In this document: positions 27,166-35,144 of the stretch, piece after piece
Position numbering within the stretch: the first letter of the stretch is position 1
Layout: each line of letters begins with the position of its first letter
Assembly: GCF_023913755.1 (NCBI RefSeq)
Contig: NZ_JAMXBJ010000047.1
Span: forward strand, 186,001-250,000
Length of the DNA stretch: 64,000 nt
Direction: 5' to 3'
Origin: Pseudarthrobacter cellobiosi
GTDB taxonomy: Bacteria > Actinomycetota > Actinomycetes > Actinomycetales > Micrococcaceae
Notes under the pieces: generated by a model
Databases searched by the model: none
What the model saw: the letters and a program-made list of their open reading frames with translations, nothing else
Told to the model about the DNA's origin: nothing
Position numbers and translations under genes: made by a program

Positions 27166-27196
27166 GTGACGGCAGAAAGCAGCAGGCGGTAACGCA

Positions 27197-27700
27197 GTGA
27201 TTGGTAAGTTCATCGGCTCCCTGTTCGGCGGCGCCCCCGTGCCGGGCATCACCGAACAGGCTCCCGAGCCAACGGCCGACGCCGAGATGGCGCAGACCGC
27301 CGGATCCCTGGACAACCTGCGCAGCGCCATCCGGCGGGCCGGCGCTGAGCTGCCGACGTCGGTGTCCTCGCAGTTGCGCCAAATCGACGATGTGCTCCGC
27401 CCGCTGGTGAGCCATATGGTCGAGCAGGGGGCTTCGATGGAGCAGCAGGTGCTGTTGAATTCCATCGTCTGCAGCTACATCCCGGATCCCCTGCGCACTT
27501 ATCTGGCGCTCCCGGACAGTGCCAGGACTGAGGAATCCGGGCCGACGCGGCTGCTGGCGGAACAGTTCGCCACGCTCGAGGAAATAGCTCGTGACCTGGC
27601 CAACCAGGTGCGGATCGGTGCCATTGCCGAGCTGTCCACCCACGGCCGGTTCCTCGAGGATAAGTTCGCGCCGTCCAGCCTTCGTCTGGAAGGCCGCTGA
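27197..27700 (+). CDS. Ter-operon helical protein, function unknown
   Basis: I do not recognise this 167-aa protein. It starts with a hydrophobic MIGKFIGSLFGG amphipathic segment, then a Pro/Glu linker, then helices (SLDNLRSAIRRAGAELPTSVSSQLRQIDDVLRPLV and TRLLAEQFATLEEIARDLANQVRIG). Start is GTG 27197, and its stop overlaps the next terD start by 1 nt. Its fixed place between telA and terD suggests a structural partner of TelA or TerD, perhaps membrane-associated through the N-terminal helix. Confidence 0.75.
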   Translation: MIGKFIGSLFGGAPVPGITEQAPEPTADAEMAQTAGSLDNLRSAIRRAGAELPTSVSSQLRQIDDVLRPLVSHMVEQGASMEQQVLLNSIVCSYIPDPLRTYLALPDSARTEESGPTRLLAEQFATLEEIARDLANQVRIGAIAELSTHGRFLEDKFAPSSLRLEGR

Positions 27701-28251
27701 TGGGCAATCTTGTGGCCGGGGCCAACGCCGCGCTGACGGCCGAGAACCCGGGACTGAGCAAGATCCTGGTCGGCTTGGGCTGGCAGTCCATTCCCAGCCG
27801 GGGGCCCCAGTCCGAGCTGGTTCCGCTGGCGATCATGTGCGACGCCGGCGGCCGTGCCGTCTCGAACGATCACCTGGTGTTTTTCAACCAGATCGCCAGC
27901 CCGGAGGGCTCGGTGGCCTTCGCCGGCACCGAGGACCAGGAGCAGATCGACGTCGACCTGTCCCTGGTGCCGGCCGGCGTCGCCAAGATTACGTTCATTG
28001 TCTACGTGGACCCCGATCTCCGCGGGCCAGGCACCTTCTCCGCCATCCGCAACCAGTACATCCGGGTGGCTACCGCACAGAATCAGGAGCTCGTGCGCTT
28101 CGATATTCCCCAGTCCCCGCAGGACAACATCACCGCCATGATGTTCGGCGAACTGTACCGCCACCGCGAAGACTGGAAGTTCCGGGCCCTGGGCCAGGGC
28201 TACACGACTGGCCTGCGCGGCGTGGCAGCCGACTTCCGGTTCGATGTCTAG
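27700..28251 (+). CDS. TerD-family stress protein, copy 3 (divergent)
   Basis: The 183-aa protein keeps the TerD frame (GLSKILVGLGWQS, DLSLVPAGVAKITFIVYVD, RFDIPQSPQDNITAMMFGELYRH, LGQGYTTGL) but the calcium-binding acidic loop is shortened (AGTEDQEQIDVD) and the DLDAS box reads PLAIMCDAGG. It may bind metal differently from copies 1 and 2. Translation is coupled to the preceding gene. Confidence 0.9.
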   Translation: MGNLVAGANAALTAENPGLSKILVGLGWQSIPSRGPQSELVPLAIMCDAGGRAVSNDHLVFFNQIASPEGSVAFAGTEDQEQIDVDLSLVPAGVAKITFIVYVDPDLRGPGTFSAIRNQYIRVATAQNQELVRFDIPQSPQDNITAMMFGELYRHREDWKFRALGQGYTTGLRGVAADFRFDV

Positions 28252-28254
28252 GCG

Positions 28255-29007
28255 ATGGCACTGAACAGGTCCAGCACCCGCACGGACATCACGTACCTCA
28301 GCCGCCGGGTCAAGCCGGCCGCCCGCGCTGAAACATCCGCCCCGGCAACAGCGCCGCCGTCGTCTCCGGTGTCCCCTGCGGCCGTGACGTCGCTGTCCCT
28401 AAGCCGATCGTCCGCGCCCACATCGCCAGCACCAGCCACGTCAGCGGCGACCCCATGGGCCGGAGCCCGGCCTGCAGCCGAGACCCGGCCCACCAGGCTC
28501 TTTCCGGCTCCCGGGATCGGCGAGACGAGGCTGCTCAACGCCCAGACACCGATGATCCGCCTCGACCGGCGCCAGTCGGCGATTGGCAGCCTGCTGGTGA
28601 CGGGGGCAACCTCGGCGGCATGGGAAAGCCCAGAACGCGTGACCGGGGCAATGACCGTGGACGGCGCCGTCTCCGGCACTTCCATCATGTGCTCGGGAAA
28701 CCGCCCGCTTGTGGGCTACATGGACGGGACCGCCGTCGTGGCACTTCGGCATATCCGCGAGCTGCGCCGGGCGCTTTTTATCGGACAGCCTTCGGCCCCG
28801 CTGACCGTGGAGATCTTCGACGGCGGCACCGGGACGCTGCCCGCGGCCAGCGGGGAGCTCAGATACATCCTGTCCCTGACCGCGATCGATGGAGTCATCG
28901 AGCTGCGCGCCGAACCGGTGCCGGCCCGCGCCGACGCCGCCGAGCTCTGGCAGGAATTCGGCTTTTCCATGACCACCAACGCTGCCGCCCGTCGGCAGGG
29001 ACACTGA
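28255..29007 (+). CDS. Ter-operon protein with Ala/Pro-rich tail and unknown beta-rich domain
   Basis: The 250-aa protein has a low-complexity Ala/Pro/Ser/Thr segment (about 20-80) after a short conserved-looking start (TDITYLSRRV). A folded C-terminal part of about 150 residues follows, rich in predicted strands (GAMTVDGAVSGTSIMC, LTVEIFDGGTGTL, ELRYILSLTAIDGVIEL). No known motif is visible; the strand pattern could be TerD-like but key residues are missing. It begins 3 nt after the terD stop and ends 9 nt before the lyase gene, so it belongs to the operon. Confidence 0.72.
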   Translation: MALNRSSTRTDITYLSRRVKPAARAETSAPATAPPSSPVSPAAVTSLSLSRSSAPTSPAPATSAATPWAGARPAAETRPTRLFPAPGIGETRLLNAQTPMIRLDRRQSAIGSLLVTGATSAAWESPERVTGAMTVDGAVSGTSIMCSGNRPLVGYMDGTAVVALRHIRELRRALFIGQPSAPLTVEIFDGGTGTLPAASGELRYILSLTAIDGVIELRAEPVPARADAAELWQEFGFSMTTNAAARRQGH

Positions 29008-29016
29008 CGGGACGGC

Positions 29017-30267
29017 ATGCGCCATTTCAGTTTTCTTAGCGACGAGAATGCCTCGCGCCTTTTCCACATCGCTCCGCAGGAGCTGAGCCTGGGCTCGGCG
29101 CCAGCGGTGCTGGCCGTGGCCTTGGGCGCCACGCTCTACACTCCGGCGGACCGCCCGAACCTGGCTCAGGATATCCGCAAACAGGCTGCCCGCGGCTGCC
29201 TGAGCATGGTGATCTGCCTCGAGGATTCCATCGCCGATGATGCGGTGGACTCTGCAGAGACCAACGTCGTGAACACGCTGACCCGGCTGCATGCCGGTTC
29301 CGCCGGGCCGCGCCGCGGGAGCGGCATCGGCAGCGACGACGACAGGAGTGGCGACAGCGGCAGCGACGCTGTCGGCGCCTTCCACTCCGACGAGGGGCCG
29401 TTGCTGTTTCTCCGGGTCCGCACGCCGGAACAGATGCTGAGCCTGGCCAGCCGCTGCGGTAAGGCACTGGACCTGCTGGTGGGCTTTGTCATTCCGAAGT
29501 TCGAGAATGAGACCGGCCAGGCCCAGCGGTTCCTGGATGCCCTGCATACCATCAACGATTCACGCGGGGGCGGCCGCAGGCTGCGGATCATGCCCATCAT
29601 GGAATCTCCGCTCGTGATCCACGGCGAGACCCGGGCCAGGACTTTGTCCGGTATCTGCGACGTGCTGCAAGCCAACAAGGAGGATGTCCTGGCCGTCCGC
29701 GTGGGCGCCACGGACATGTCCAGTGCTTTCGGCCTGCGCCGCTCCCGGGACCTGACCATCTATGACGTCAAGGTGGTCGCCTCCGTGATCGGGGACATCG
29801 TGAATATGCTGGGCCGGCCGGACAACGGATTCGTGATCTCCGGCCCGGTCTGGGAGCACTACAGCAACAGCGAGCGGGTGCTGCGCCCCCTGCTGCGGCG
29901 CACTCCCTTCGCCGACGCAAATGAGATGCCGCTGCGCGATCGGATTCTGACGGCCAACCTCGACGGGCTGATCCGCGAAATCGAACTGGACCTGGCCAAC
30001 GGGCTGCTGGGCAAGACGGTCATCCACCCCACCCATGTCCCGCTGGTCCATGCCATGTGCGTCGTCAGCCACGAGGAATACGTGGACGCGCTGGAGATCG
30101 CCGGCAAGAACGGCGGCGGCGCCTCGGCCTCGCCGTACGGCAACAAGATGAATGAGATGAAGCCCCATCAGGCCTGGGCCGGCCAGACGCTGCTGCGTGC
30201 CGCAGCGTTTGGTGTTGCCGCCGAGAACATCACTTACGTTGACCTTCTGGAAGCGAGCATGAATTGA
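29017..30267 (+). CDS. CitE/HpcH-HpaI aldolase-family lyase of the Ter biosynthetic module
   Basis: A TIM-barrel lyase-family protein of 416 aa: LYTPADRPNL, MVICLEDSIADD (metal-binding Glu/Asp), FLRVRTPEQM, VIPKFEN, MESPL, VRVGATDMSSAFGLRRS and KTVIHPTHVPLV. About 22 residues of Gly/Ser/Asp low complexity (around 102-123) are inserted after helix 2. The Ter-associated biosynthetic module of Anantharaman and colleagues includes such a CitE-like enzyme with PRTase and HAD genes, proposed to make a nucleoside-like metabolite. The product is unknown. The next gene's TTG start overlaps this stop. Confidence 0.88.
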   Translation: MRHFSFLSDENASRLFHIAPQELSLGSAPAVLAVALGATLYTPADRPNLAQDIRKQAARGCLSMVICLEDSIADDAVDSAETNVVNTLTRLHAGSAGPRRGSGIGSDDDRSGDSGSDAVGAFHSDEGPLLFLRVRTPEQMLSLASRCGKALDLLVGFVIPKFENETGQAQRFLDALHTINDSRGGGRRLRIMPIMESPLVIHGETRARTLSGICDVLQANKEDVLAVRVGATDMSSAFGLRRSRDLTIYDVKVVASVIGDIVNMLGRPDNGFVISGPVWEHYSNSERVLRPLLRRTPFADANEMPLRDRILTANLDGLIREIELDLANGLLGKTVIHPTHVPLVHAMCVVSHEEYVDALEIAGKNGGGASASPYGNKMNEMKPHQAWAGQTLLRAAAFGVAAENITYVDLLEASMN

Positions 30268-32813
30268 GCCAGGACATCTGGACCGGCGGTTTTGTGCGGG
30301 ACGCCCTCGGCGTCGGCATCACGACGGACCACTCCGCGAGCCTGCTGCCGGTCGAGGACCTCGTGGGACTGGCACTGCGCCGCAACCCCAAGCGGGCCCA
30401 CCTGCTGGTGTCCCGGGTGCTCGGCAAACACGTCCCCTCTGAACCCGGGCTGGTCATAGCCGCCGGTGAGTTGCTGGGAGTGCTCGTCGGCGAGGCTCTG
30501 TCCGATACCCCGGAATCCGTATCCGTCACTCCGACCATTGCGGCCGGGCTCGCCGCGCTCCTGCGCGGGGAAACGCACGACGGCGGCCGGCGGGCCGCGT
30601 TGCAGAGCCTCCGTCTGCAGCTCGCCGGGTTGAAGACCCGCAACCCGCAGATCATTACCATCGGCTACGCGGAGACGGCCACCGGCCTGGGACGGCTTGT
30701 GGCTGACACGATCGGCTCGTATTACATCCATTCCTCCCGGCACGCCCCGGCGGGCGCCGCCGCCTACGGGTCCTTCGAGGAATCACATTCGCACGCCACC
30801 TCACACCGGCTGCTCCCCACGGATCCGCGGCGCCTGAACGCCCCTGAACCGGTGGTGCTGGTCGACGACGAACTCAGCACCGGGGCCACGATCATCAACA
30901 CCATCACCGAACTCCACGCCTTGGCTCCCCATCCCAGCTACACGGTGGCTGCGCTCGTGGACCTGCGGACACCGGGGGACCGGGCCCGGTTCGACGAACT
31001 CGCGGAGCGGCTCGGGACCCGCATCCGGGTGGTGGCTCTGGGCACGGGGCAGATCACCCTGGGCGCGGACATTCTCCAGCGTGCCGATGAGGTGGTGGCC
31101 GCACTGCCGCAGGCGCCGGCAACCCCGGATTGGGCACCCGGAACGGTGACCTTCCTCAGGCCCGGGACGGTCGGCGCAGCTGTCCGCAGCGACCGGTTCG
31201 GCAACGGCGGTTCCCCCGCCGCGGCTACGCTGGCCGACGTCGGGGAGTCGATCCACCGGGCCCTTCCGCAGGCGGCCGGCGCGGAGTCCGTGCTGGTCCT
31301 GGGCAGCGAGGAGTTCATCCACGTGCCCCTGGCCGTGGCCGATGCACTGGACCGGCTGAATCCGGACCGCGGCGTCCGGTTCTCCACTACCACCCGATCC
31401 CCGATCGTCGCCCTGGACCGCCCGGATTACGCCATCACGGGCACGGTGCGGTTCGCCAGCCATGACGTCACCGTGGACGGCCCCGGTGTGCGCTTCGCCC
31501 ACAATGTTTCCTCCGTCGGCCGCAGATTCGGCACGATCGTCCTGATGCCCGAACCCGGGACCCCCGCGGAGGTCCTCTCGGGTCCCGGCAGCGTGACGGA
31601 GGCGCTTGTCGCCGTGTGCAGCGCGGTCGTGGTCGTCCTCCTGCCCGCCTCACCCGTCCTCCCGGCGCCGCTGGCCGGACCGGCGTTCGGTTCCTACGCA
31701 CCGGAGGAAGTCACCTGGTTGCTCCAGGACATCGGTGATGCCGCGCTGGAAGCGCCCGCGGCCGATCGTGAAGCCGCGATGCAATCGGGCGGGGCGAGCT
31801 ATGCAGAGTCCCTGCCGATCGAATATTCGCCCTCGCAGCAGTACCAGCAGCTGTACCGGGACGCCTTGAAACGCTCCGCCGCGCGCGTCGCGCAGGCCGT
31901 GGGCACCGTGACCGAGATGGCGCTGGCCGCGCGCCGGAACCGGCCTGTGTTGGTTTCCCTGGCCAGGGCCGGCACACCGGTCGGCATCCTGATGCGCCGC
32001 TGGGCCCAGCAGATCCACGGCATCGACCTTCCCCACTACACGATGAGCATCGTGCGCGGCGTCGGGCCGGACCAGACGGCCCTGCGATACCTGGCCGCCC
32101 ACCATGACCCGGAGCAGATCCTCTTTGTGGACGGCTGGACCGGAAAGGGCGCGATCACCCGCGAGCTCTCGGCCGGCCTCGACCGCTTCGCCGAAACCGG
32201 CGGTGTTGCCTTCCCCAAGGACCTCGCCGTGCTCGCCGATCCCGGGCACTGCGCCGCCATGTACGGCACGCGCGAGGACTACCTCATACCCTCCGCCTGC
32301 CTGAACTCGACGGTGTCCGGGCTCGTGTCCCGCACGGTCTTCAACACGGAGTTCATCGGCCCCGACGACTTCCACGGGGCCAAGTTTTACCACCAGCTGC
32401 GCGGTGACGACGTCTCGCGGGAGTTCTTGGCCGCCGTCTCTGGCCATTTCCCAACCGTCGAATCGTTCGCCCGGGCAGAAGCCGGGGCGCTGCTGGCCGC
32501 GGACCGGACGCCCACCTGGGCCGGCAGGCTCGCCGTGGAAAGCCTCGGCCGGGAACACGGGATCGACGACCTGAACCTCATCAAACCCGGAGTCGGCGAG
32601 ACAACACGCGTGCTGCTGCGCAGGGTGCCGTGGAAGATCCTGGTGCGTCCTGATGCCGCGCCCGAGATAGCCCACATCCTGCTGCTGGCTCAGCAGCGCG
32701 ATGTACCGGTGCTGGAGGTGCCGCACCTGCCCTTCAGCTGCGTGGGGCTCATCGATCCGACGTTCAGCGGGGTATCCGGCGCTGATGGAGTCACTGCGGC
32801 GGCCGCCCTGTGA
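30264..32813 (+). CDS. PRTase-TRSP-StiP-PELOTA fusion protein of the Ter system
   Basis: This 849-aa protein fuses modules usually on separate genes. Residues 1-290 are a phosphoribosyltransferase with the PRPP loop VVLVDDELSTGAT (197-209). About 295-470 is the TRSP domain, with the actual signature T-R-S-P at 377-380. About 515-750 is a StiP-type domain (VLVSLARAGTPVGILMRRW, ILFVDGWTGKGAI, a second PRTase-like loop). The C-terminal 80 residues (LLRRVPWKILVRP, HLPFSCVGL) are PELOTA-like, a possible RNA-binding fold. Start is TTG 30264, in a TTGA overlap with the lyase gene. Probably a bifunctional glycosyl or ribosyl transfer enzyme; chemistry not proven. Confidence 0.88.
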   Translation: MSQDIWTGGFVRDALGVGITTDHSASLLPVEDLVGLALRRNPKRAHLLVSRVLGKHVPSEPGLVIAAGELLGVLVGEALSDTPESVSVTPTIAAGLAALLRGETHDGGRRAALQSLRLQLAGLKTRNPQIITIGYAETATGLGRLVADTIGSYYIHSSRHAPAGAAAYGSFEESHSHATSHRLLPTDPRRLNAPEPVVLVDDELSTGATIINTITELHALAPHPSYTVAALVDLRTPGDRARFDELAERLGTRIRVVALGTGQITLGADILQRADEVVAALPQAPATPDWAPGTVTFLRPGTVGAAVRSDRFGNGGSPAAATLADVGESIHRALPQAAGAESVLVLGSEEFIHVPLAVADALDRLNPDRGVRFSTTTRSPIVALDRPDYAITGTVRFASHDVTVDGPGVRFAHNVSSVGRRFGTIVLMPEPGTPAEVLSGPGSVTEALVAVCSAVVVVLLPASPVLPAPLAGPAFGSYAPEEVTWLLQDIGDAALEAPAADREAAMQSGGASYAESLPIEYSPSQQYQQLYRDALKRSAARVAQAVGTVTEMALAARRNRPVLVSLARAGTPVGILMRRWAQQIHGIDLPHYTMSIVRGVGPDQTALRYLAAHHDPEQILFVDGWTGKGAITRELSAGLDRFAETGGVAFPKDLAVLADPGHCAAMYGTREDYLIPSACLNSTVSGLVSRTVFNTEFIGPDDFHGAKFYHQLRGDDVSREFLAAVSGHFPTVESFARAEAGALLAADRTPTWAGRLAVESLGREHGIDDLNLIKPGVGETTRVLLRRVPWKILVRPDAAPEIAHILLLAQQRDVPVLEVPHLPFSCVGLIDPTFSGVSGADGVTAAAAL

Positions 32814-33619
32814 ATTCCGTCCTGCTGGCCTCGGACCTTGACCGGACCCTCATCTACTCCGCGAAGGCCTTCTTTCTGGACGTCCCCGACCACCTGGCAC
32901 CGGACATGGTGGTTGCGGAGCTCCACGAGGGGGTGCCGATCTCGTTTATGACCCGCACCGCCGAGCGGCTGCTGCTCGAACTGACCCGGACAACCATCTT
33001 CGTCCCAGTGACCACCCGGACCGAGGCCCAGTACCGGCGGGTCCGGCTGCCCGGTGCCGTGCCTGAATACGCGGTCACCACCAACGGCGGTGTCCTGCTC
33101 AAGAACGGCGAGCCGGACATCGAGTGGCAGACCACAGTCGGGCAACGGGTCTCGGAGGGCTCGGCGCCGCTGGCCGTCATCGAGGAATTTTTGTCCCGGG
33201 AGGCCTACCGGTCCTGGATTCTCCGGCTGCGCCAGGCCGAAGAGCTCTTCCTCTACGCCATCGTGGACCGGGAGCTCATGCCCGCGGAATTCGTGCGGGA
33301 GCTGGACGCATGGTGTGCCTCGCTCGGCTGGACGGTGTCCGTCCAGGGCCGCAAGCTCTACTGTGTGCCGCACGCGGTGACGAAGAACAGCGCCGTCGCA
33401 GAAGTCGCCCGGCGGACTGGGGCCTCCCGGGTGATCGCCGCCGGGGATTCGCTGCTGGACGGGCCGATGCTGGCCGAAGCTGACGTCGCCTTCCGTCCCT
33501 CCCACGGAGAACTCGCCGACGTCGACTTCCGCAGGGATCACCTGCGCGTCACCGATGCCCGCGGCATCCTGGCAGGCGAAGAAATCTCCCGACGCATACA
33601 TGCGCTGGTCCAGCGCTGA
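32810..33619 (+). CDS. HAD-superfamily phosphatase of the Ter module
   Basis: A Cof-type HAD hydrolase of 269 aa: motif I SDLDRT (D9 and D11), motif II VPVTTRT, motif III Lys in a VTKN segment, and motif IV AAGDSLLDGPM. Start is GTG 32810, overlapping the fusion gene stop (GTGA). It is the last gene of the operon and probably dephosphorylates the ribosylated intermediate made by the PRTase/lyase pair. The Ter-associated ATP-grasp and TerC genes seen in other genomes are not found here. Confidence 0.88.
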   Translation: MNSVLLASDLDRTLIYSAKAFFLDVPDHLAPDMVVAELHEGVPISFMTRTAERLLLELTRTTIFVPVTTRTEAQYRRVRLPGAVPEYAVTTNGGVLLKNGEPDIEWQTTVGQRVSEGSAPLAVIEEFLSREAYRSWILRLRQAEELFLYAIVDRELMPAEFVRELDAWCASLGWTVSVQGRKLYCVPHAVTKNSAVAEVARRTGASRVIAAGDSLLDGPMLAEADVAFRPSHGELADVDFRRDHLRVTDARGILAGEEISRRIHALVQR

Positions 33620-33653
33620 GCACACGTCTACAGGCGGCCACCTGCCCAGCCTT

Positions 33654-33767
33654 GGCCTGACCAGGAACTCGGCCGTGATGTACGGGCCCAAGGGCCTGCG
33701 CTTCAATGCAGTGGACCCCGGCCCCACCATCACCAACATCAACGGGGCCATCCTTGCGTCCGACGGC
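33654..33767 (+). pseudogene. SDR 3'-end relic 1 (internally deleted)
   Basis: The plus strand encodes GLTRNSAVMYGPKGLRFNAV-DPGPTITNI joined directly to NGAILASDG. This is the C-terminal portion of a classical SDR lacking about 55-60 codons between TITNI and NGAI, as shown by comparison with relics 2 and 3. The last codons run straight into palindrome R4, whose left arm is partly the SDR sequence itself. Confidence 0.8.
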
Positions 33768-33789
33768 AGGAGGTCCCGCCGTCGTCCGC
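33756..33789. repeat. Palindromic repeat R4, fused to SDR relic
   Basis: The right arm is a standard TCCCGCCGTCGTCCGC. The left arm reads GCGTCCGACGGCAGGA, imperfect because its first part is the Ala-Ser-Asp-Gly coding sequence of the SDR relic. It marks the right boundary of the Ter region. Confidence 0.8.
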
Positions 33790-33843
33790 TCGCCTTTGTA
33801 AATCCTCATTGTGGTGGGCGCCCAACAGGGCCACCATGTTCGT

Positions 33844-34587
33844 ATGGACGCTGAAACACCGAAGGCGGCGGAGCTGAACCTTCCCCAGGCCTTCCTCCTT
33901 CTGGCAACGAACGACATGAACGGCAAACCTGAAGTGCCGGTGTTCGCACTCAGGACCACTGTGGCAGGTGCAATACTGGCCGAGCTGGACCTGATCGGTG
34001 CGATCGAGCTGCAGGGGAAGCGCGTCAGGGCCACCGGAGACGCCCCGCAAACGGATTTCCAGCGCGAGCTGGAAGTCATCCGTGGCAAATCCCGGCCCCA
34101 CACTCCCAAGGGGTGGGTGGGTATGCTGGAGGGCCGCGCCGTCGTGCAGCGTGTCTACGAGGGCATGGCGTCACTGGGCATCGTGGAACATGTCGGCGAA
34201 AAGCACCTGGGCCGGTTCCGGGCCGTGCGGTACCCGGAGAAGGACCACGCTCCGGAGGCGGCGCTCCTGGAAAAGATCCAGGCCGCCCTCAGCGGCCCGC
34301 CGTCCGATCTCGAGGCGCCTGATTCCACGGCGTCCGACGCCGGGACGGCCGATGTGAGGACGACTGATGCCAAGGTGCCTGCTGCCAAGCCTGATTCGAA
34401 GGCGCCCGATGCCAGGATCATCGTGCTGATCGCCCTGCTTCAGGCGGCCGGAATGCTCGGCAAGCTCTTCCCGGCGGCAGATCTGACCCGGGCAACTGAG
34501 CTGTCGAAGGACTATTGGCCGTCCCGCGCGGTGGAGGACGAACTTCGGATGATCAGACTGGCGGAGCAAGAAGCCGCAAACCTGTGA
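33844..34587 (+). CDS. GPP34 (GOLPH3/VPS74-family) phosphoprotein
   Basis: The 247-aa protein has the bacterial GPP34 layout: LNLPQAFLLLATND, AGAILAELDLIGAIEL, EVIRGKSRPHTPKGWV, then an Ala/Asp/Pro linker with repeated DA-K/T-P units (about 150-190) and a final helical LIALLQAAGMLGKLF. Eukaryotic GOLPH3 binds phosphatidylinositol-4-phosphate; the bacterial role is unknown, perhaps membrane-lipid linked. The ATG 33844 is preferred, though GTG 33811 is also in frame. The gene sits between two SDR relics. Confidence 0.82.
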   Translation: MDAETPKAAELNLPQAFLLLATNDMNGKPEVPVFALRTTVAGAILAELDLIGAIELQGKRVRATGDAPQTDFQRELEVIRGKSRPHTPKGWVGMLEGRAVVQRVYEGMASLGIVEHVGEKHLGRFRAVRYPEKDHAPEAALLEKIQAALSGPPSDLEAPDSTASDAGTADVRTTDAKVPAAKPDSKAPDARIIVLIALLQAAGMLGKLFPAADLTRATELSKDYWPSRAVEDELRMIRLAEQEAANL

Positions 34588-34644
34588 TGCTTCCCGAAAC
34601 CGCTAGGCATGGGAGTCGCCGGCCGGCGTAGACTCCAGCAGCCC

Positions 34645-34918
34645 GCCGTGGGCCTGACCAAGAGTTCGGCCGTTATGTTCGGGCCGAAGGGCCTGCGCTT
34701 CAACGCCGTGGCTCCCGGCCCCACCATCACCAACATCGTGGCCAACTGGGGGATCCCAGCTCGCGGCCGAACGCCTCGGACCGCTGATGCAGGCCACCGT
34801 CCCCACGCCCGCCACCGCGGCGCAGCTCGCCGCCTCCATCGCCTGCATCCTCAGCGACGACCGCACCAACGTCAACGGAGCCATCCTGGCGTGCGACGGC
34901 GGCTGGTCGGCGCTGTAG
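34645..34918 (+). pseudogene. SDR 3'-end relic 2 (frameshifted)
   Basis: This encodes VGLTKSSAVMFGPKGLRFNAV, APGPTITNIVANWG, then breaks frame: a GGGG run (about 34747-34750) has one G more than relic 3. It resumes in the other frame with PLMQATVPTPATAAQL and finishes NVNGAILACDGGWSAL-stop. It lacks the first two thirds of an SDR and is certainly non-functional. Palindrome R5 follows 18 bp later. Confidence 0.85.
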
Positions 34919-34936
34919 GGGAGCGGCACCAAAAGC

Positions 34937-34974
34937 AAGCGGACGACGGCGGGACGTCCCGCCGTCGTCCGCTT
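34937..34974. repeat. Palindromic repeat R5, 38-bp perfect palindrome
   Basis: The two 19-bp arms (AAGCGGACGACGGCGGGAC and its complement) match perfectly with no loop. It is the most perfect copy. It is preceded by GCACCAAAAGCA, a flank shared with R6, R7 and R12. Confidence 0.9.
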
Positions 34975-35144
34975 TCCCCATCTACGCCCGTAGTTCACGC
35001 GCCACCCGTGACGCAGGAAGGCCGGGAGCGGGAGGGGCACCCATTTGTGGAACTCAACAGATGCTTGACTGCGGGGTTTCACGCTCAGATAATGCAACTT
35101 AGGGTCCCGACTGCCCATCCCGAGGCCCATTTAGGGAGTGCGCC

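Noticed and set aside
26011-27465. 484-aa open frame on the minus strand across telA
   Set aside because: It is antisense to a clear TelA family gene, has no motif and no ribosome binding site; long antisense frames are normal at this GC content.
24427-33619. Ter region as a classical integrative island
   Set aside because: There is no integrase, no tRNA target and no matching direct repeats at the ends; only palindromes R3 and R4 flank it.
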